A DNA stretch of 64,000 nucleotides. Origin: Phlebotomus papatasi. Taxonomy: Eukaryota > Arthropoda > Insecta > Diptera > Psychodidae. The notes beneath the pieces are model-generated. The model ran no database searches, was not told the DNA's origin, and saw nothing but the letters and a program-made list of their open reading frames with translations. Positions 22,164 through 33,636 of the stretch are shown in pieces. The position numbers and the translations under genes are program-made. Where the stretch lies: positions 104,999,417 through 105,063,416 of the forward strand of contig NC_077222.1 in NCBI RefSeq assembly GCF_024763615.1, given 5' to 3'. How positions within the stretch are numbered: the first letter of the stretch is position 1; the number at the start of each line of letters is the position of its first letter.

Positions 22164-22418
22164 ATGGCTCAGGCACATCTTTTAGATTAAGAAAATTTGA
22201 TGAAGTCGAAATTGGAATCTCTGTCTCACGCGCTTTGCATATGTCTATCTCATTCCATCACAATCTTCTTCTTTTTTTTTAAATATGACAACAAATTCAA
22301 TTTATCTCAATTGAATTTAGAGTGCGAGAAAATGAGACAGACATATTAAAAGGAAAGAAAGGTATATCAATTTCGATTTCATGAAATTTTCCTACTCAAA
22401 AAGGTGTACCGAAGTCAT
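22164..22418. mobile_element. Palindromic MITE (ATGGCTCAGGCACACC family), copy 2
   Basis: Follows copy 1 with only one base between them. ATGGCTCAGGCACATC at the left; AAGGTGTACCGAAGTCAT at the right. The interior GCATATGTCTATCTCATTCC is shared. Confidence 0.65.
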
Positions 22419-22643
22419 AAAAAAACATTTCTATTAAAACTCAATTTTGATAATTAAAAATATTCAATTTAATGAAGACATAAGTTACTTTTTTCTTCAG
22501 TAAATAACAAGAGTAGTTTCTGTTAGTAAGAATATATTTAAATCAGAAATAAATTTGGTTAATAGAAATTCGATGTGGGTTAGTAAATCTATTGATTTTT
22601 GAACTAGAGAAACTTTCGTAACATAAGATCGATTTTGGTCAGT

Positions 22644-22875
22644 AATGGCTCCGGCATACCTTTTAGATTAAGAAAATTGAAAACAAATAAAAATTCAGAG
22701 CACAGTCTTTCGCACTCCAAATTCGATTGTGCTAAATTGAATTTGTTGTGACGTTTAAAAGAAGGAGAAAAGTGCGAAAGAATGAGATGGACATATGAAA
22801 AATGTGTGAGAAAGAAAGGGATTCAAATCTCGACTTTCATGGAATTTTCCTGATCTAAAAGGTGTGCCGGAGCCA
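22644..22875. mobile_element. Palindromic MITE (ATGGCTCAGGCACACC family), copy 3
   Basis: ATGGCTCCGGCATACC at the left and GGTGTGCCGGAGCCAT at the right. Part of the left arm is shortened. Confidence 0.65.
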
Positions 22876-23589
22876 TAAAACAATAAATTTGATCAAAGGA
22901 AACAAATTTCGGTAAGAAGAAAAATGTCTTTCCAGTAAAAATCCAATTTTGGTTAATAAAAATATGTAATTTAATGAAGATATAAATTTTGTCTGTTAAA
23001 TGAACTATTAGAAGTAAAAACTACTAGAAGTAAAAAAACAAACTTTTATCAGTAAAAAATTGGTCAAGTAAAATTCAATTTAGCTCCGTACAAATTTTAA
23101 TTTTCGACAGATTTTATATTATTTTACTTACTTACTTTCTTAGGTGGCAATAAATCTTATTTTTCATAAGGGAAAAAAGACATTGGAAAATAAATGTTGG
23201 TTAATAAAACAATAAATTTGTTTAAATGAAATGGATTATGGTTAGTAATATAAAAGGTTTTTTATTAAAATTTAATTTGAGATAGGAAAAAAATTGGACA
23301 GGATAAACTTATTTAGGTGAATTAAAAAAATTTCGTATGAAAAAATCGATTTTGGAAACAATGTTTGTTGAAGGAAATTAGATTTTGGCCAGTAGAAAAA
23401 TGTTTTGAGTGAAAATGCAATTTAGGTCATTTAAAATACAATCTAAATTTAGTAAACACGCAAATTAATTTTTCAGTAAGCTGTAAAAGTAGTTTTTGTT
23501 ACTAAAAATATATTGTGAAAAGAAAGGTCAATAAAAATTTAATTTAGGTTAACACAAAATCAAATTTTATCTGTAATTAAATTTCTTGA

Positions 23590-24068
23590 AATCCATTACA
23601 AATCTTTTCCTTCTCATATCCTGTGCATAAATCAATCCTACATTGAGAAAAAAAAGAGGGTGCGATTAACTTTTTTTCCTCGTAACTTTAACACTTTTTG
23701 GGTGTAAAAATATATCAACATTTTTAGTGTTAATTTTACACCTTTTTAAGAATGAAAATAACACGAAAAAGAGTAACTTTAACCCATAATACACCTAAAA
23801 AGCATAATATTTATACCGATTTCGGAACAATAATGCAGGGTAAAATTAACATTTCCGGAATGTTATTTTGACTTTTTCGGATTTCTCTTAGTGTTGGCTA
23901 TCGAAGTCTTCTATTTATTTTGAATATCACACCAAATTAAATTTAGTTCAATCTAATTTTGAATAAGAAAGAATGAGATGGACATATGAAAAACGTTTCA
24001 GTGAGAAAAAAGATGTGGACTTTAATTATACAAGATTTTCCTGATCTAAAAGGTGTGCCAGAGCCATA
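23590..24068. mobile_element. Palindromic MITE (ATGGCTCAGGCACACC family), copy 4, split
   Basis: The left part (23590-23641) and the right part (23895-24068, ending GGTGTGCCAGAGCCAT) belong to one copy. They are separated by a complete 253-bp MITE of another family. Confidence 0.55.
23642..23894. mobile_element. 250-bp MITE (CACTGAGA...GGGTGCGATTAAC family), copy 1
   Basis: Starts CATTGAGAAAAAAAAGAGGGTG and ends GATTTCTCTTAGTG. The interior carries TTAACACTTTTTGGGTG and TTCCGGAATGTT. Four other copies lie at 51829-52081, 52083-52268, 53103-53355 and 53678-53932. Confidence 0.7.
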
Positions 24069-24182
24069 ATGCAATAAAATAAATTTCGGTTTGTACAAAT
24101 ATTAATTTTGGTCGCAAATGGGTCCAAAATTAATTCCTCATACTGACAAAATTCAAATTCAACTAAATATTTTAAATTAAAG

Positions 24183-24376
24183 TAAAGTGTCCTCGAGTCG
24201 ACCGGTTGTCAATATTTGAATGTTTTAATGGTGAGTTTCTATAAAATTGTTACTGATTTGTATTTATTTATGGAATAATTGACCTATTAATGTTAGATCA
24301 TACGCCAAATATTTGTGCAAATATAAATAAATTGAATAAATAACTCTATTGGTCGACTTGAGGGCACTTCACCTTA
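24183..24376. mobile_element. MITE with AAAGTGCCCTCGAGTCGA ends, copy 2
   Basis: TAAAGTGTCCTCGAGTCGACC at the left; GGTCGACTTGAGGGCACTTCA at the right, inverted. The interior matches 7772-8002. Confidence 0.65.
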
Positions 24377-24504
24377 TAAACTGAACAGTTTGAATATATT
24401 TCTGATAAATTTTTAATTTTTCAATATTTATTATCATAATATTTGTTATTTGGGAAAATCCAAATGATCAAAAAGTAAATCAAATTCTACAAAATTTTAT
24501 AGTA

Positions 24505-24744
24505 GGGTAAAGTGATATAATTTGGAATTAGTGTTATAAGTTGGACAATTCGCCGGTAGAAGTTGGACATGGCTTTTTTCTTGATAAATAACTACAATAC
24601 AAAATTTGTTCTTAAGAACAAGGAACCAAATTATAAAACTAAAGTATTAAAAATATACAAATAAAAATGAAGTACTAAATTTATCAAGACAAAAAGCCCT
24701 GTCCAAATTGTACCATTGGTTGTCCAACTTGTACCACTTTACCC
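24505..24744. mobile_element. TA-flanked MITE, family C
   Basis: GGGTAAAGTGATATAATTTGG at the left and CCAACTTGTACCACTTTACCC at the right, inverted; TA on each side. 240 bp. Confidence 0.7.
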
Positions 24745-25685
24745 TACAAACCCTGGTTTTATAAACCTCAACTTTCAATGCAGAATAAAATCGCAGCTAG
24801 AGCAATTAGCGATGTTTGCAGATGCAAATATTTATAATTATTCGAAATATAATTGTATTTAAATTAACAAACGTGTTTTACAAACTCACGCATCATCCCC
24901 TCTTTGCACCAACCCCCCGCGAAAAACCCGGAAGAGCTCTAAATGCCTGTATATGTGTGAAAATTAATTCCACTCAATTCCACACGCTGTCAATTTTACA
25001 TTTATAATACACAGAACGGTGTTGGCAGTAAATTTGGCGAACAGTTTCATCGCACCCCAACCGACCCCAACCCCCAAAACTCACCACCCTGCCTGATCGA
25101 ATAATGGGCCGCGTGGGTGGAATCCGACCAGGGCATTTGTACCATCGAAATGTGCGTTACGAATGGCCTGGCCTCATCCCCTTTGGCCAGAAACATCCCC
25201 TCCGTGGCCGTCCATGTGGATACTCAACTCGGACTGGCGTCATGTGTTGCTCCCGAAGCGGCTGATGGTGTGATTCATTTAATAGGTGAGAAACGCAATC
25301 TATATGCATGTTCCAATATGTCGTTAATTCACATTAGTCCGACCCACTGTGAGAGATGAATGCATCGACCAGGGTGGCCTACTTCCCCATTCCCTAGGCT
25401 CATGTTTCGACGCTTGTTTCAATTGCATATCCCCACGATGGAGATTTATGCCATTCGGATGAATTTAGGGGAGGATTTTTATGCACTGTCAGGCTGCAGT
25501 CAAAGTCGGTAAGTGGATAGAATATCATCGAGGTTTTATTTGACGATAGTTCTTACGAAGAAGAGGTACATTTAAACTTTAGAGGTTCTTGCTAATGAGT
25601 AAAATCAGAAAAATGTCCAACATAACCTCAAATGCGTTATTTTTCGATTTAGATATTTTTGGACAAAATGGGAAACATTAGAAAA
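24745..25685. other. Repeat-poor, GC-richer island; no gene confirmed
   Basis: 24880-25500 is distinctly more GC-rich and free of MITEs. A plus-strand open stretch of 80 codons (25117-25359) starts at GTG, contains a good splice-donor-like AG/GTGAG near 25286, and has no recognised domain. It may be regulatory or an isolated exon; I cannot tell. Confidence 0.35.
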
Positions 25686-25689
25686 CAAG

Positions 25690-26110
25690 GGGTAGATAAC
25701 TGTGCCGCTCACGGATCACTCGAATGCCGATCTGTCGATCTCGTTCCGGTTTGCCGCAAATAAGTTTACAAGATTAGTGTTTCCAGTACAGTACATCAAA
25801 ATTTACCAGCCGAATTGTCTGTAGGAAATTTATAATGTTACACGAGCTTAGACGACCGCTATACTTCTTAAGAGCAAACTGATATATAAATCGGCGGATT
25901 TTTCGCTAAAATCGTACCGATCTGCCGATTTTTGTTAATGAACAATGTGCATGTTCAACATATCGATTTGTCGATTTCTAAGTTAAACTCAGCTAATCTG
26001 TCGATTTCATAGCAAAATAGTGCCAATCTGTCGATTTTCACCTCCAAATCGGCACAATTTTACCGATCGCCGCTAACGGTTCACTCTGAGAACCATTTAT
26101 TCACCCCTTG
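25690..26110. repeat. CGATCTGCCGATTT repeat element, copy at 25.7 kb
   Basis: Begins GTGCCGCTCACGG...CTCGAATGCCGATCTGTCGAT and ends AATCGGCACAATTTTACCGAT...ACGGTTCACTCTGAG, followed by TTCACCCCTTG. The inside is a loose tandem array of CCGATCTGTCGATTT-like 14-16-mers. An inverted copy lies at 61665-61915. Confidence 0.6.
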
Positions 26111-26149
26111 TTAGAAAATCTTACAACAAATATTTTTGAAAAGTATCAT

Positions 26150-28361
26150 GAACAATTTAGCTAAAACATTTTTGGTAAGTATTTTGGTAAAAACGGTAAG
26201 TAAAAAATTCACTTGGTAAGTAAAACATCAAAATTGGTAAGTAAAAAAATGAATTTTGTTAAGGAAAAAATTAGGTTCGGTAAGTAAGTATAAGCATCTG
26301 ATTGTATACTTTTTGTTCCAAACATATCTGTCTTTTATATTAAAATGTATAATATTGTATAGTCCCAACTTGTTGCATTCAACCGGGGCATTAACCAAAT
26401 AAATATTCTATTCTTTCTATTCTAAGTAAAATATTAGAATGGTCAGTAAAATTGTAAGTTTGGTAAGTAAAAAATCAAAATTGGTAAGTAAAAAAGAGAA
26501 ATATGTTAAGTAAAAAAATCAAAAATGGTAAGTAAAAAATCAAAATAGATAGGTAAAAAATCAGATTGGCAAGTAAAAAAATTAAAAATGATAAGTAAAA
26601 AAAAATCAAAAATAATAAGTAAAAAAATAAAAAAAAATGGTAAGTATAGAAATCAAAATTGGTAAGTAAAAAAATCAAAAATATTAAGTAAAAAAGACAA
26701 AAATGATACAAATGGTAGAAGTATATTTTATAACTTTCCAAATAATTTTCCTTTACCCAGGTAATTTGCTTTTGCCGAACAGTGAAACGGGTGAAACTAA
26801 TAATTTCTTAAAACACAGAAAATTTCCTGAATAATTTCCGAAAACATAAAATATTTTTTTTGCCTCAACAAGCCACACTGATAACTTCCCAAAACATAGA
26901 AAAATTTTCGTTTGCTCGAAAGAGCGAAATTCATAAATTCCCAAAACACAGAAAATTTCCCTTTGCCCCAAGGGAAGAATTAATAATTTCCCAAAACATA
27001 GAAAATTTGCTTTTCCCCAAAGGGCAGAACTTAATACAGAGAATTTCCCTTTGCCCCAAAGGACAGAACTAATAACTTCCCAAAACACGGAAATTTCCCT
27101 TTGACCTAAACGGCAGAATTTATAACTTCCCAAAACACAGGGAAATTTCCCTTTGCCCCAAAGCGCAGAACTAATAATTTCCTAAAACATAGATAATTTC
27201 CTTTTCCCCAAAGGGCAAAACTTAACACAGAGAATTTCCCTTTGCCCCAAAGGACAGAACTAATAACTTCCCAAAACACGGAAATTTACCTTTGCCCTAA
27301 GCGGCAAAACTAATAACTTCCCAAAACACAGAAAATTTCCCTTTGCCCTAAACGGCAGAACTAATAACTTCCCAAAACATATAAAATTTCACTTTTCCCC
27401 AAAGAGCAGAATTAATAACTACCCAAACCCCAGAAAATTTCCCTTTGCCCCAAAGGGCAGAACTAAAAACTTCCTAAAACAAGGAAATTTCTCTGTGCCC
27501 CAAAGAGCAGAACTTAACACAGAATTTCCCTTGGTCCCAAAGGGCAGAACTAATAATTTCCCAAAACATAGAAAATTTTCTTTTCCCCAAAGGGCAGAAC
27601 TTAATACAGAGAATTTCCCTTTGCCCCAACAGGCTATACTGATAAATTCCAAAACACAGAAAATTTCCCTTTGCCCCGAAGGACAGAAATAATAACATCC
27701 CAAAACATAGAAAATTTTCCTTTCCCCCAAAGGGCAGAATTTATAACTTCACAAAACACTGAAAATTTTCCTTTGCCCCAAAGAGCGGAACTAATAATTT
27801 CCCAAAACATAGAAAATTTCCCTTTGCACAAAGGGCAGAAATAATAATTTCCCAAAACATAGAAAATTCCCCTTTGCACCAAAGGGCAGAATTAATAATT
27901 TCCCAAAACATAGAAAATTTCCCTTTTCCCCAACAGGTGTCTCTGATAAATTCCTAAACAGAAAATTTTCCATTGTACTAACAGTGAAGCATTTTAATAT
28001 TTTTGATTCATTTATCTACCAATTTTGTTTTTTTTTTACTTACCGTTTTGGATTTTTCTATCTTTCATTTTAAATATTTTTATTTACCAATTTAATTTTT
28101 CTACTTACCAGTTTTGATTTTTTTTTCTCACCATTTTCGATTTTTTTACTTACCAAATTTTATTTATTTACTTACCAATTTTGATGTTTTACTTACCAGT
28201 TTTGATTTTTTACTTACCAATTTTGAATTTTTACTTACCAATTTTGACGTTTAACTTTTCAAATTTGCATTTTTTACTTACTATTTTTGATTTTTTTACT
28301 AACAATTTTACCAAAATACTTACCATTCTGCTGCAGCCGAAAAATATCAAGATAAATTGTT
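26150..28361. mobile_element. Foldback-like element: repeat-built inverted arms around a minisatellite
   Basis: The left arm (26150-26735) is a tandem array of TTGGTAAGTAAAAAATCAAAA-type units. The right arm (27990-28361) is the same array inverted (TTTTGATTTTTTACTTACCA). The outermost ends are also inverted copies (ACAATTTA...GGTAAGTATTTTGGTAAAA). Between them lies a ~50-bp minisatellite. Known foldback (FB) elements of insects have long arms of short tandem repeats; the match is structural only. A 140-bp insertion interrupts the left arm at about 26290-26430. No transposase frame is present. Confidence 0.6.
26740..27965. repeat. ~50-bp minisatellite with TTTGCCCCAAAGGGC motif
   Basis: About 24 units of AATAACTTCCCAAAACA.AGAAAATTTCCCTTTGCCCCAAAGGGCAGAACT, given here only as its key blocks: TTCCCAAAACA, AATTTCCCTTTGCC and the near-palindrome CTTTGCCCCAAAG. 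The block resembles the central core of the CCCGAA element at 21.3 kb (ATAATTTCC-AAGACAC...TTTCCCTTTGCC). Open frames of up to 126 codons on both strands are side effects of the repeat. Confidence 0.75.
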
Positions 28362-29954
28362 TTGAAAAAATTTAACGTAACCTAGAAATTTTCGTTCAAT
28401 CTTATAAAATCGTTTTTTTTTAAAACTGATCGTATTACGCATATGCAAATAGAGAAAACACGGAATCTCGACCTGATTCTTCTCCTCCTTTATTCTCTAG
28501 CAATTACGCATATTTTTCTGATCAAATTTAACTTTTTTCTTACTAAATATGGTTTTGTATCACCAATTTTTTATTCATTGACTAAATTAATCCTTTTAAA
28601 GGCTATTTTTGCCTAAATTCTAACCTTAAAGTTTTTTTTGGCACATTTTTACATTGATCGTCGTTAAATTCTGAAATTTGAATTTTGTTCTAAATTTTTC
28701 AAAACAGAAGCATGTGAAAAATGTTAAATTTTATGTCACAGTGCTGCCATCTATCAGTAAAAGTGAAATTCATAATCAAGAGTACTATGCTAAATTTTTA
28801 CATTATGGTTCCAAAATCGAGTAATTTAAAATTAAATGAGATATTTTTATTTAATTTTCTCCAAAGCCCAAACTTTCTTCTCCGATGGAAAATGATTATT
28901 TTCCACTCACTCCCCCATCTCGTGGCTGTATCGATCAATTAAGGCTAAATTAATGCATGACAGAAAGACTTGCTAATTACAGTAGCACATCCCCTTGAGC
29001 CCAATCAAATTCACCCTGCGGGAAATTTGCCAGGAAAATTCTGAATTTTCAAAATGCTCTAATCACGCTGGCAAAATTCCAGTTTTTGGTGGAAAAGTTG
29101 TCGAAGAGAAAACTCCTGGAAAATCAGCTGAAAAGTCTCAAGTTAACGATGCTGTCAATGAAATTGAAAATTTCAAATATGGAGAAAATTTAAGCGGAAG
29201 CTTGTTTGTGACAGCCCTGGGTTGTCCCATCCCCAATCTGAACAGAGGCATCTGGCACTCTAGAATTTTGCTGGTGAGATTCTCCAGCATGGGGGAAAAT
29301 TTTGCAGTGATTGCTCGCGTGGGAAGGTTCATTTTATTGTGCAATGATGATGTATTAATTAGGCAGCGACCAGAAATTTTGTTTGGCTTTCATTAATAAT
29401 TTTATTGATATTGTAATTGGGTGGTTTTGATGGGCAGCCAGTTAGAACGCTGGAGCTTCTATGGTGCTTTTCGCGAAACGTGGGCGGAAAATTGCGAGAT
29501 GAGTGTCGCTTTTTGGCGGTACCCCCTTAAACACCTCCCCAAACTATGTACCCCCAACGTCAAATGGCTTTCTGGTAATTGCGTGGAAATTTTCGATTAA
29601 TTGCCGTGTGCTGTGCGCCACAGCTATTTAATTTATAAATTACTATTCACACACTAGACCCCTATCAGCACCCCTTAAACCCCACCGGAGAATCCAAAAT
29701 GTCCAGCTACTCTAGGTCTAAATGGGCTTTTATATCAGAAAAGCATTGAATTAAGTGTAATTGTTAAAGAACTCATCTATTGTAGCTATTTGGTATATGC
29801 CTGTTCTTCGATCGAGCTTATATTTTGCCAAAGCATTTATTTCAATTTCCTTGTACGCCGCGGAATTGACAAATCTTATTATTTATGAGAGAAGTACTAT
29901 AAGATTTTTCAGCAAACAATCCTTGGCACTGCAAGCCAATAAATTCGCTTACAA
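28362..29954. other. No gene confirmed; repeat-poor island with TAAT-rich clusters
   Basis: 28700-29760 lacks recognisable transposons. It holds several homeodomain-type cores (ATTAATTAGG, CATTAATAATTTTATTG, CGATTAATTGCC, TATTTAATTTATAAATTA). A 133-codon plus-strand frame at 28995-29396 begins at TTG, with no domain and no supporting start context. Confidence 0.35.
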
Positions 29955-29960
29955 AAGATA

Positions 29961-30148
29961 AGCCACGCCCCTTAGGAAATTCTTTCTTACAGAAATGAAA
30001 ATTGCATGATTTTCAAATCATAATTTTGCAAAAATTTATCTTTACTGAGAATTCCAAAAAATAACTTTCAAAATGACCGACAAAATGGAGATTTTCATGT
30101 GAGCAGCGAGTACGAAACTAGACGTGGTCTATAAAGGGGCGTGGCTTG
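29961..30148. mobile_element. Small MITE with AAGCCACGCCCCTT ends
   Basis: AAGCCACGCCCCTTAGG at the left and CTATAAAGGGGCGTGGCTT at the right, inverted, about 190 bp. The same CCACGCCC end motif recurs at 30440 and in the cluster at 40230-40400. Confidence 0.5.
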
Positions 30149-31200
30149 ATGCATGCGTATTTTCTCTACTGCATTTTACTAATATTTTTTGAATATTCAT
30201 TAGCCCTGTTGATGTGACAAACCCATGCATAAAGAAAAATCAATCATGAAAATCTTGATTAAAATTCCTTTATTTAACAAATTTTTTATAAACTTAGTTT
30301 TCGGTTGTAAGTCGTGTTAATACATGGTTCTGGGTGGATCTGAACACTAAAGTTCATTGAAACTCACCTAAAAGTATTTTCGCGATGGTATCTCCTGCAT
30401 TTATTTTCTTAGAAAAGTTTGAAATCCGAAAAGTTGCAGGGGCGTGGCCTATTTTTTTCGTATAGGACAATATGTATTTTTGATTTAATTTTTTTATCTG
30501 TGGAGCATACTGAAAAATTTAAAATAGGCATATCAAAAACCTTTCGTGTGATTGTCAATGAATATGTGTTACTGCAAAAGAATAAATACTTTTTAAGTCT
30601 TGCCCAGAGCTACCGGTCCCGATATACACCTTTTCAATGGTCGACTAAACTGATTTATCCACAATATATCCTAGGGATCTCCTTAGAACTCCAAAGTTCA
30701 AAAAGAAAGTACAGAGGCAAAAGTTCAAAGACAAAAGTAGACACCAAAAAGATACATCAAGTGTCAGAAACCAAATTATAAAAAAAAAATAAAGAAAGAA
30801 AATAGTGACAAGATTCATTTAAATCCATCCCTGCATTGATCTCTTGCTGGTGCTGATTGGCAAGGTCCCTGAAAACCACACGATCCCTCACAACCAAACC
30901 AGAACAGAGAAAAGCGGTTTAGTCGACCACCGAAGAAGTTTCACATCGATTCCGAGAGTTCTGAGCAAAAAAATTTATAAAACTATTGCGCCAGTTACAT
31001 CCAAAACGATTAATATTGTTAAATTTAATAATCACACATTCTTCTTCAATTTAAGGGGTTATTTCTACCAGAACGCTTACATTAAATGGACTTTTTTTGG
31101 AATTATTTTTTCAAGGAAGTCTCTGAAAGTCAGGTCCCGAGGACTAAATAAAAAAAGACTGAAATTATTATTTTACTGTTAGAAAACATTGCAGAAAATA
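30149..31200. other. No gene seen
   Basis: Frames of 120 and 112 codons (30419-30781, 30844-31182) have no domain. The first covers a fragment of the CTTGCCCAGAGC dispersed repeat at 30600-30660, which argues against coding. Confidence 0.4.
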
Positions 31201-31202
31201 TG

Positions 31203-31325
31203 CCTCAATCATGGACGTTTTAGGCTTTAGCTGTGCGGGTTTTTAAGCACAATCATGAACGTTTGAGGCTTCAGCTGTGCGGGTTTTTAAGCACAATCAT
31301 GAACATTTTAGGTTTCAGCTGTGCT
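31203..31325. repeat. Short tandem array, ~53-bp unit, about 2.4 copies
   Basis: The unit contains AATCATGAACGTTTTAGGCTT and CAGCTGTGCGGGTTTTTAAGC. A degenerate relative of the motif (CACAGCTCAAGCATAAAAC) forms the array at 52660-53095. Confidence 0.65.
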
Positions 31326-31461
31326 CTAAAATATTGCAAAATATGTTTATAATTCATCAGATATAAGATGAAATGTCCAGGAGCAAGATGTCCCACCTGC
31401 ATTTCAAAAAGAAAAACAATGTCCCAACTACATTTTGCTATAGGTTTGGGACGAAAACACT

Positions 31462-31856
31462 GTTACCCTTGCCGACAATAGGGTCATATTTGACCCGGAA
31501 AATTCTACTCGCTTTTCTGGAAAATTGAGAGTAGTTTATTATATCAAAATATGCAATATACAATCTTTGGATATTCTATTTTGTGTTTCTGTAGAGCTTT
31601 TTCCTAAAAAAAAATATAACTTTATATAAAAAATTTTGAAAACGAAAAGTCATTTCACAAAGTTCGAAATTAGTGTTTTTTGATCTCAAATATTATCTTT
31701 TTCTGAATATCTGGAGTCTTGAGAAAATTATCCAAGAATCTTACATCCTTCTATTATGATGTCGTGCACAAACCGATAGATTTCAATTAATGTAAATAGT
31801 AAAAAAAATGTTTTTTCCCCGGGTCATATATGACCCTAATGACGCGAAAGAGTTAA
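31462..31856. mobile_element. MITE with GGGTCATAT-TGACCC palindromic ends
   Basis: GTTACCCTTGCCGACAATAG at the left and CTAATGACGCGAAAGAGTTAA at the right are inverted relatives. Each continues into a GGGTCATA(T/T)(T/A)TGACCC palindrome. TTAA is present on the right only. About 395 bp. Confidence 0.5.
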
Positions 31857-32024
31857 ATCTTTGAGACCCACGTATCCCTTCAAATAATTATTTATCATTC
31901 AATAAAGCGTTAATGTTCGTCCTATCTAGTCAATGTTGACTCTGTTCTAAACCATGTATTAAGGATCCTTATTCTAACAATCATGTGGCAAATTATTTGA
32001 TTTAAAGTAGGATACAGGAAGGTG

Positions 32025-32280
32025 ACATTAGCTCTGAAAAATGCGACCGGTTTTAGTATAATTTTTCCCCTGTTTTCGTACACATTTCACAAGATATCTC
32101 GAAAACTACGTAGGTTGCCAATTTAGGGTTTTCAGTTGCCTCTTCGTTATTAAATTGGCTTTTATTTTGTATTACTATTTTTTGCAAATTCATTCTACAA
32201 TGACAGAAAACATCGAATAAACTCCAAAGTTTTTTCGGCACGCTAGAAACATATGGGAAACATAGGAAATGTCATGCCCC
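32025..32280. mobile_element. Partial inverted copy of the 5125-5766 element
   Basis: Reverse complement of 5265-5515: shares AATGCGACCGGTTTTAGT, CAAGATATCTCGAAAACTACG, GGCTTTTATTTTGTATTACTA and GGAAACATAGGAAATGTCATG. Both arms are missing. Confidence 0.65.
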
Positions 32281-32285
32281 TGGTA

Positions 32286-33634
32286 GGATATAATAGCTTC
32301 TACTTGATTCCACCAATTAAATAATATTTAAATATTAGGCTTAAAGTAACAAATTTATTTCTTATTTCGTATTTGTTCTTTGAGACATACTGAATGGGTT
32401 TAGGAAAAGCCCCTAAACTCTCCACATAAAACTCTTATCACAGAAGCTTTTTATTTGCTTCACCCTTCATCATTCCCTTCATAATGTGGGGCAATTCCTC
32501 TTTGACTTCCACTTAATGCGAAAACAATAAATACATAATGGGGCTGTGGGTGGATTGTTGAACTATGGCCTGGTGCTCACATGAGTCGCTCCTGGAGGAA
32601 TGGGCGTCCACAGAAGGGGTGAGGGTTGAGATAGCGATGATTTATTGTATGGCTATAGGTCAATGTGCATGAATATCAAATAACCAGGAAAAAAGAAGTC
32701 CAATAACGACCGTGCAGTGCGCCGTTGACGCCAATGTCACGCAAACACCTCGATCCTCATCCTCCTGACCAAGTTCCTTACCCACGCCATTTCAGTCCTT
32801 CGCCCCCTTGCCCAGTGAAGCATCAAAAGGCTCAGGTGCCCCTCGCTGGAACGCAGTCCTTGCCGTGGTTTTTTTCGGGCCTTGGAATGGGTAATAGAAT
32901 AAATACGATAAATTATATTCTCATATAGAGTTTAATCCATTATTTGTAAGTCAACGTGAAATAGTTGGAAGGGGAGGAGGACTGTTTTCGACGGCGATAT
33001 CATAAAGATTTTACACCTATTTGATTACAATTTTATTCCATTTCTTTGTTTTCAACCAAGAGGAAATTTTCCTTTTATTTTCCTATTTTTTCGCCTCAAC
33101 CGCCCCGCTCGAGACTTGGCTCGAAAACCCTAAAGAAAATTTGCGTATTTCCGAAGGGAGACCAATTTTCTTTCCATCGTCGTAGAGTTGAAAAGAAAAT
33201 CAAGAAAAAGGAGTGACAAAAATTCGGAGGAATATTAAATTGTATGCAAATAGATTAACTCACTCGAATACACGGAATGTTCCTTCTGACCACAGATATC
33301 CTGAACGGCAAATCCCGGATCCCCGATATTCCCTGCAGAAGAGACCAAATATTGACACAAAATGTATTTCACCCTTGATTTCTTCACCATTATAGAAAAT
33401 TGGTTAAGGCTTAGATAAATATTTGGGGAAGAGATTTTCTGGATAGAGTTCCCGTGCGGGGAGTTAAGTGATTTAATGATGCTCCTCTGAAGAATTTTCT
33501 CATGTGGACAATCGAATATACATAAAGACACCTTAATAGGGGAAGGCTTTCGGGCTTGCAATACAATCTGGCTTGGAACACTTCATTTTTTCCCATATTT
33601 TCTCTAAAAAATTAAATCAAATTCTTTAAAGAAA
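32286..33634. other. Repeat-poor island, no gene confirmed
   Basis: Sequence with normal complexity and several C-rich stretches (32700-32880). The longest frame is 108 codons (33561-33235, minus) and has no domain or splice partner. Confidence 0.4.
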
Positions 33635-33636
33635 TA

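Larger units (their letters stand above)
21660..23640. repeat. Degenerate ~20-bp tandem repeat, carrying MITE insertions
   Basis: Many units of the type ATTTTGGTTAGTAAAAAT/CAATTTTGGTCAGT recur with drift across the interval and resume around 24070-24110. The array is interrupted by the palindromic MITEs listed separately. It is non-coding. Confidence 0.5.

Noticed and set aside
26753..27882. Frames of 60-126 codons on both strands
   Set aside because: They lie wholly in the 50-bp minisatellite and repeat its unit; both strands are open, as expected from a stop-poor repeat.
28995..29396. 133-codon plus-strand open frame
   Set aside because: Begins at TTG, has no domain, signal peptide or codon bias, and is overlapped by a 68-codon frame on the other strand.
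30419..31182. Two frames of 120 and 112 codons
   Set aside because: The first crosses a dispersed-repeat fragment; neither has a recognisable motif or codon bias.
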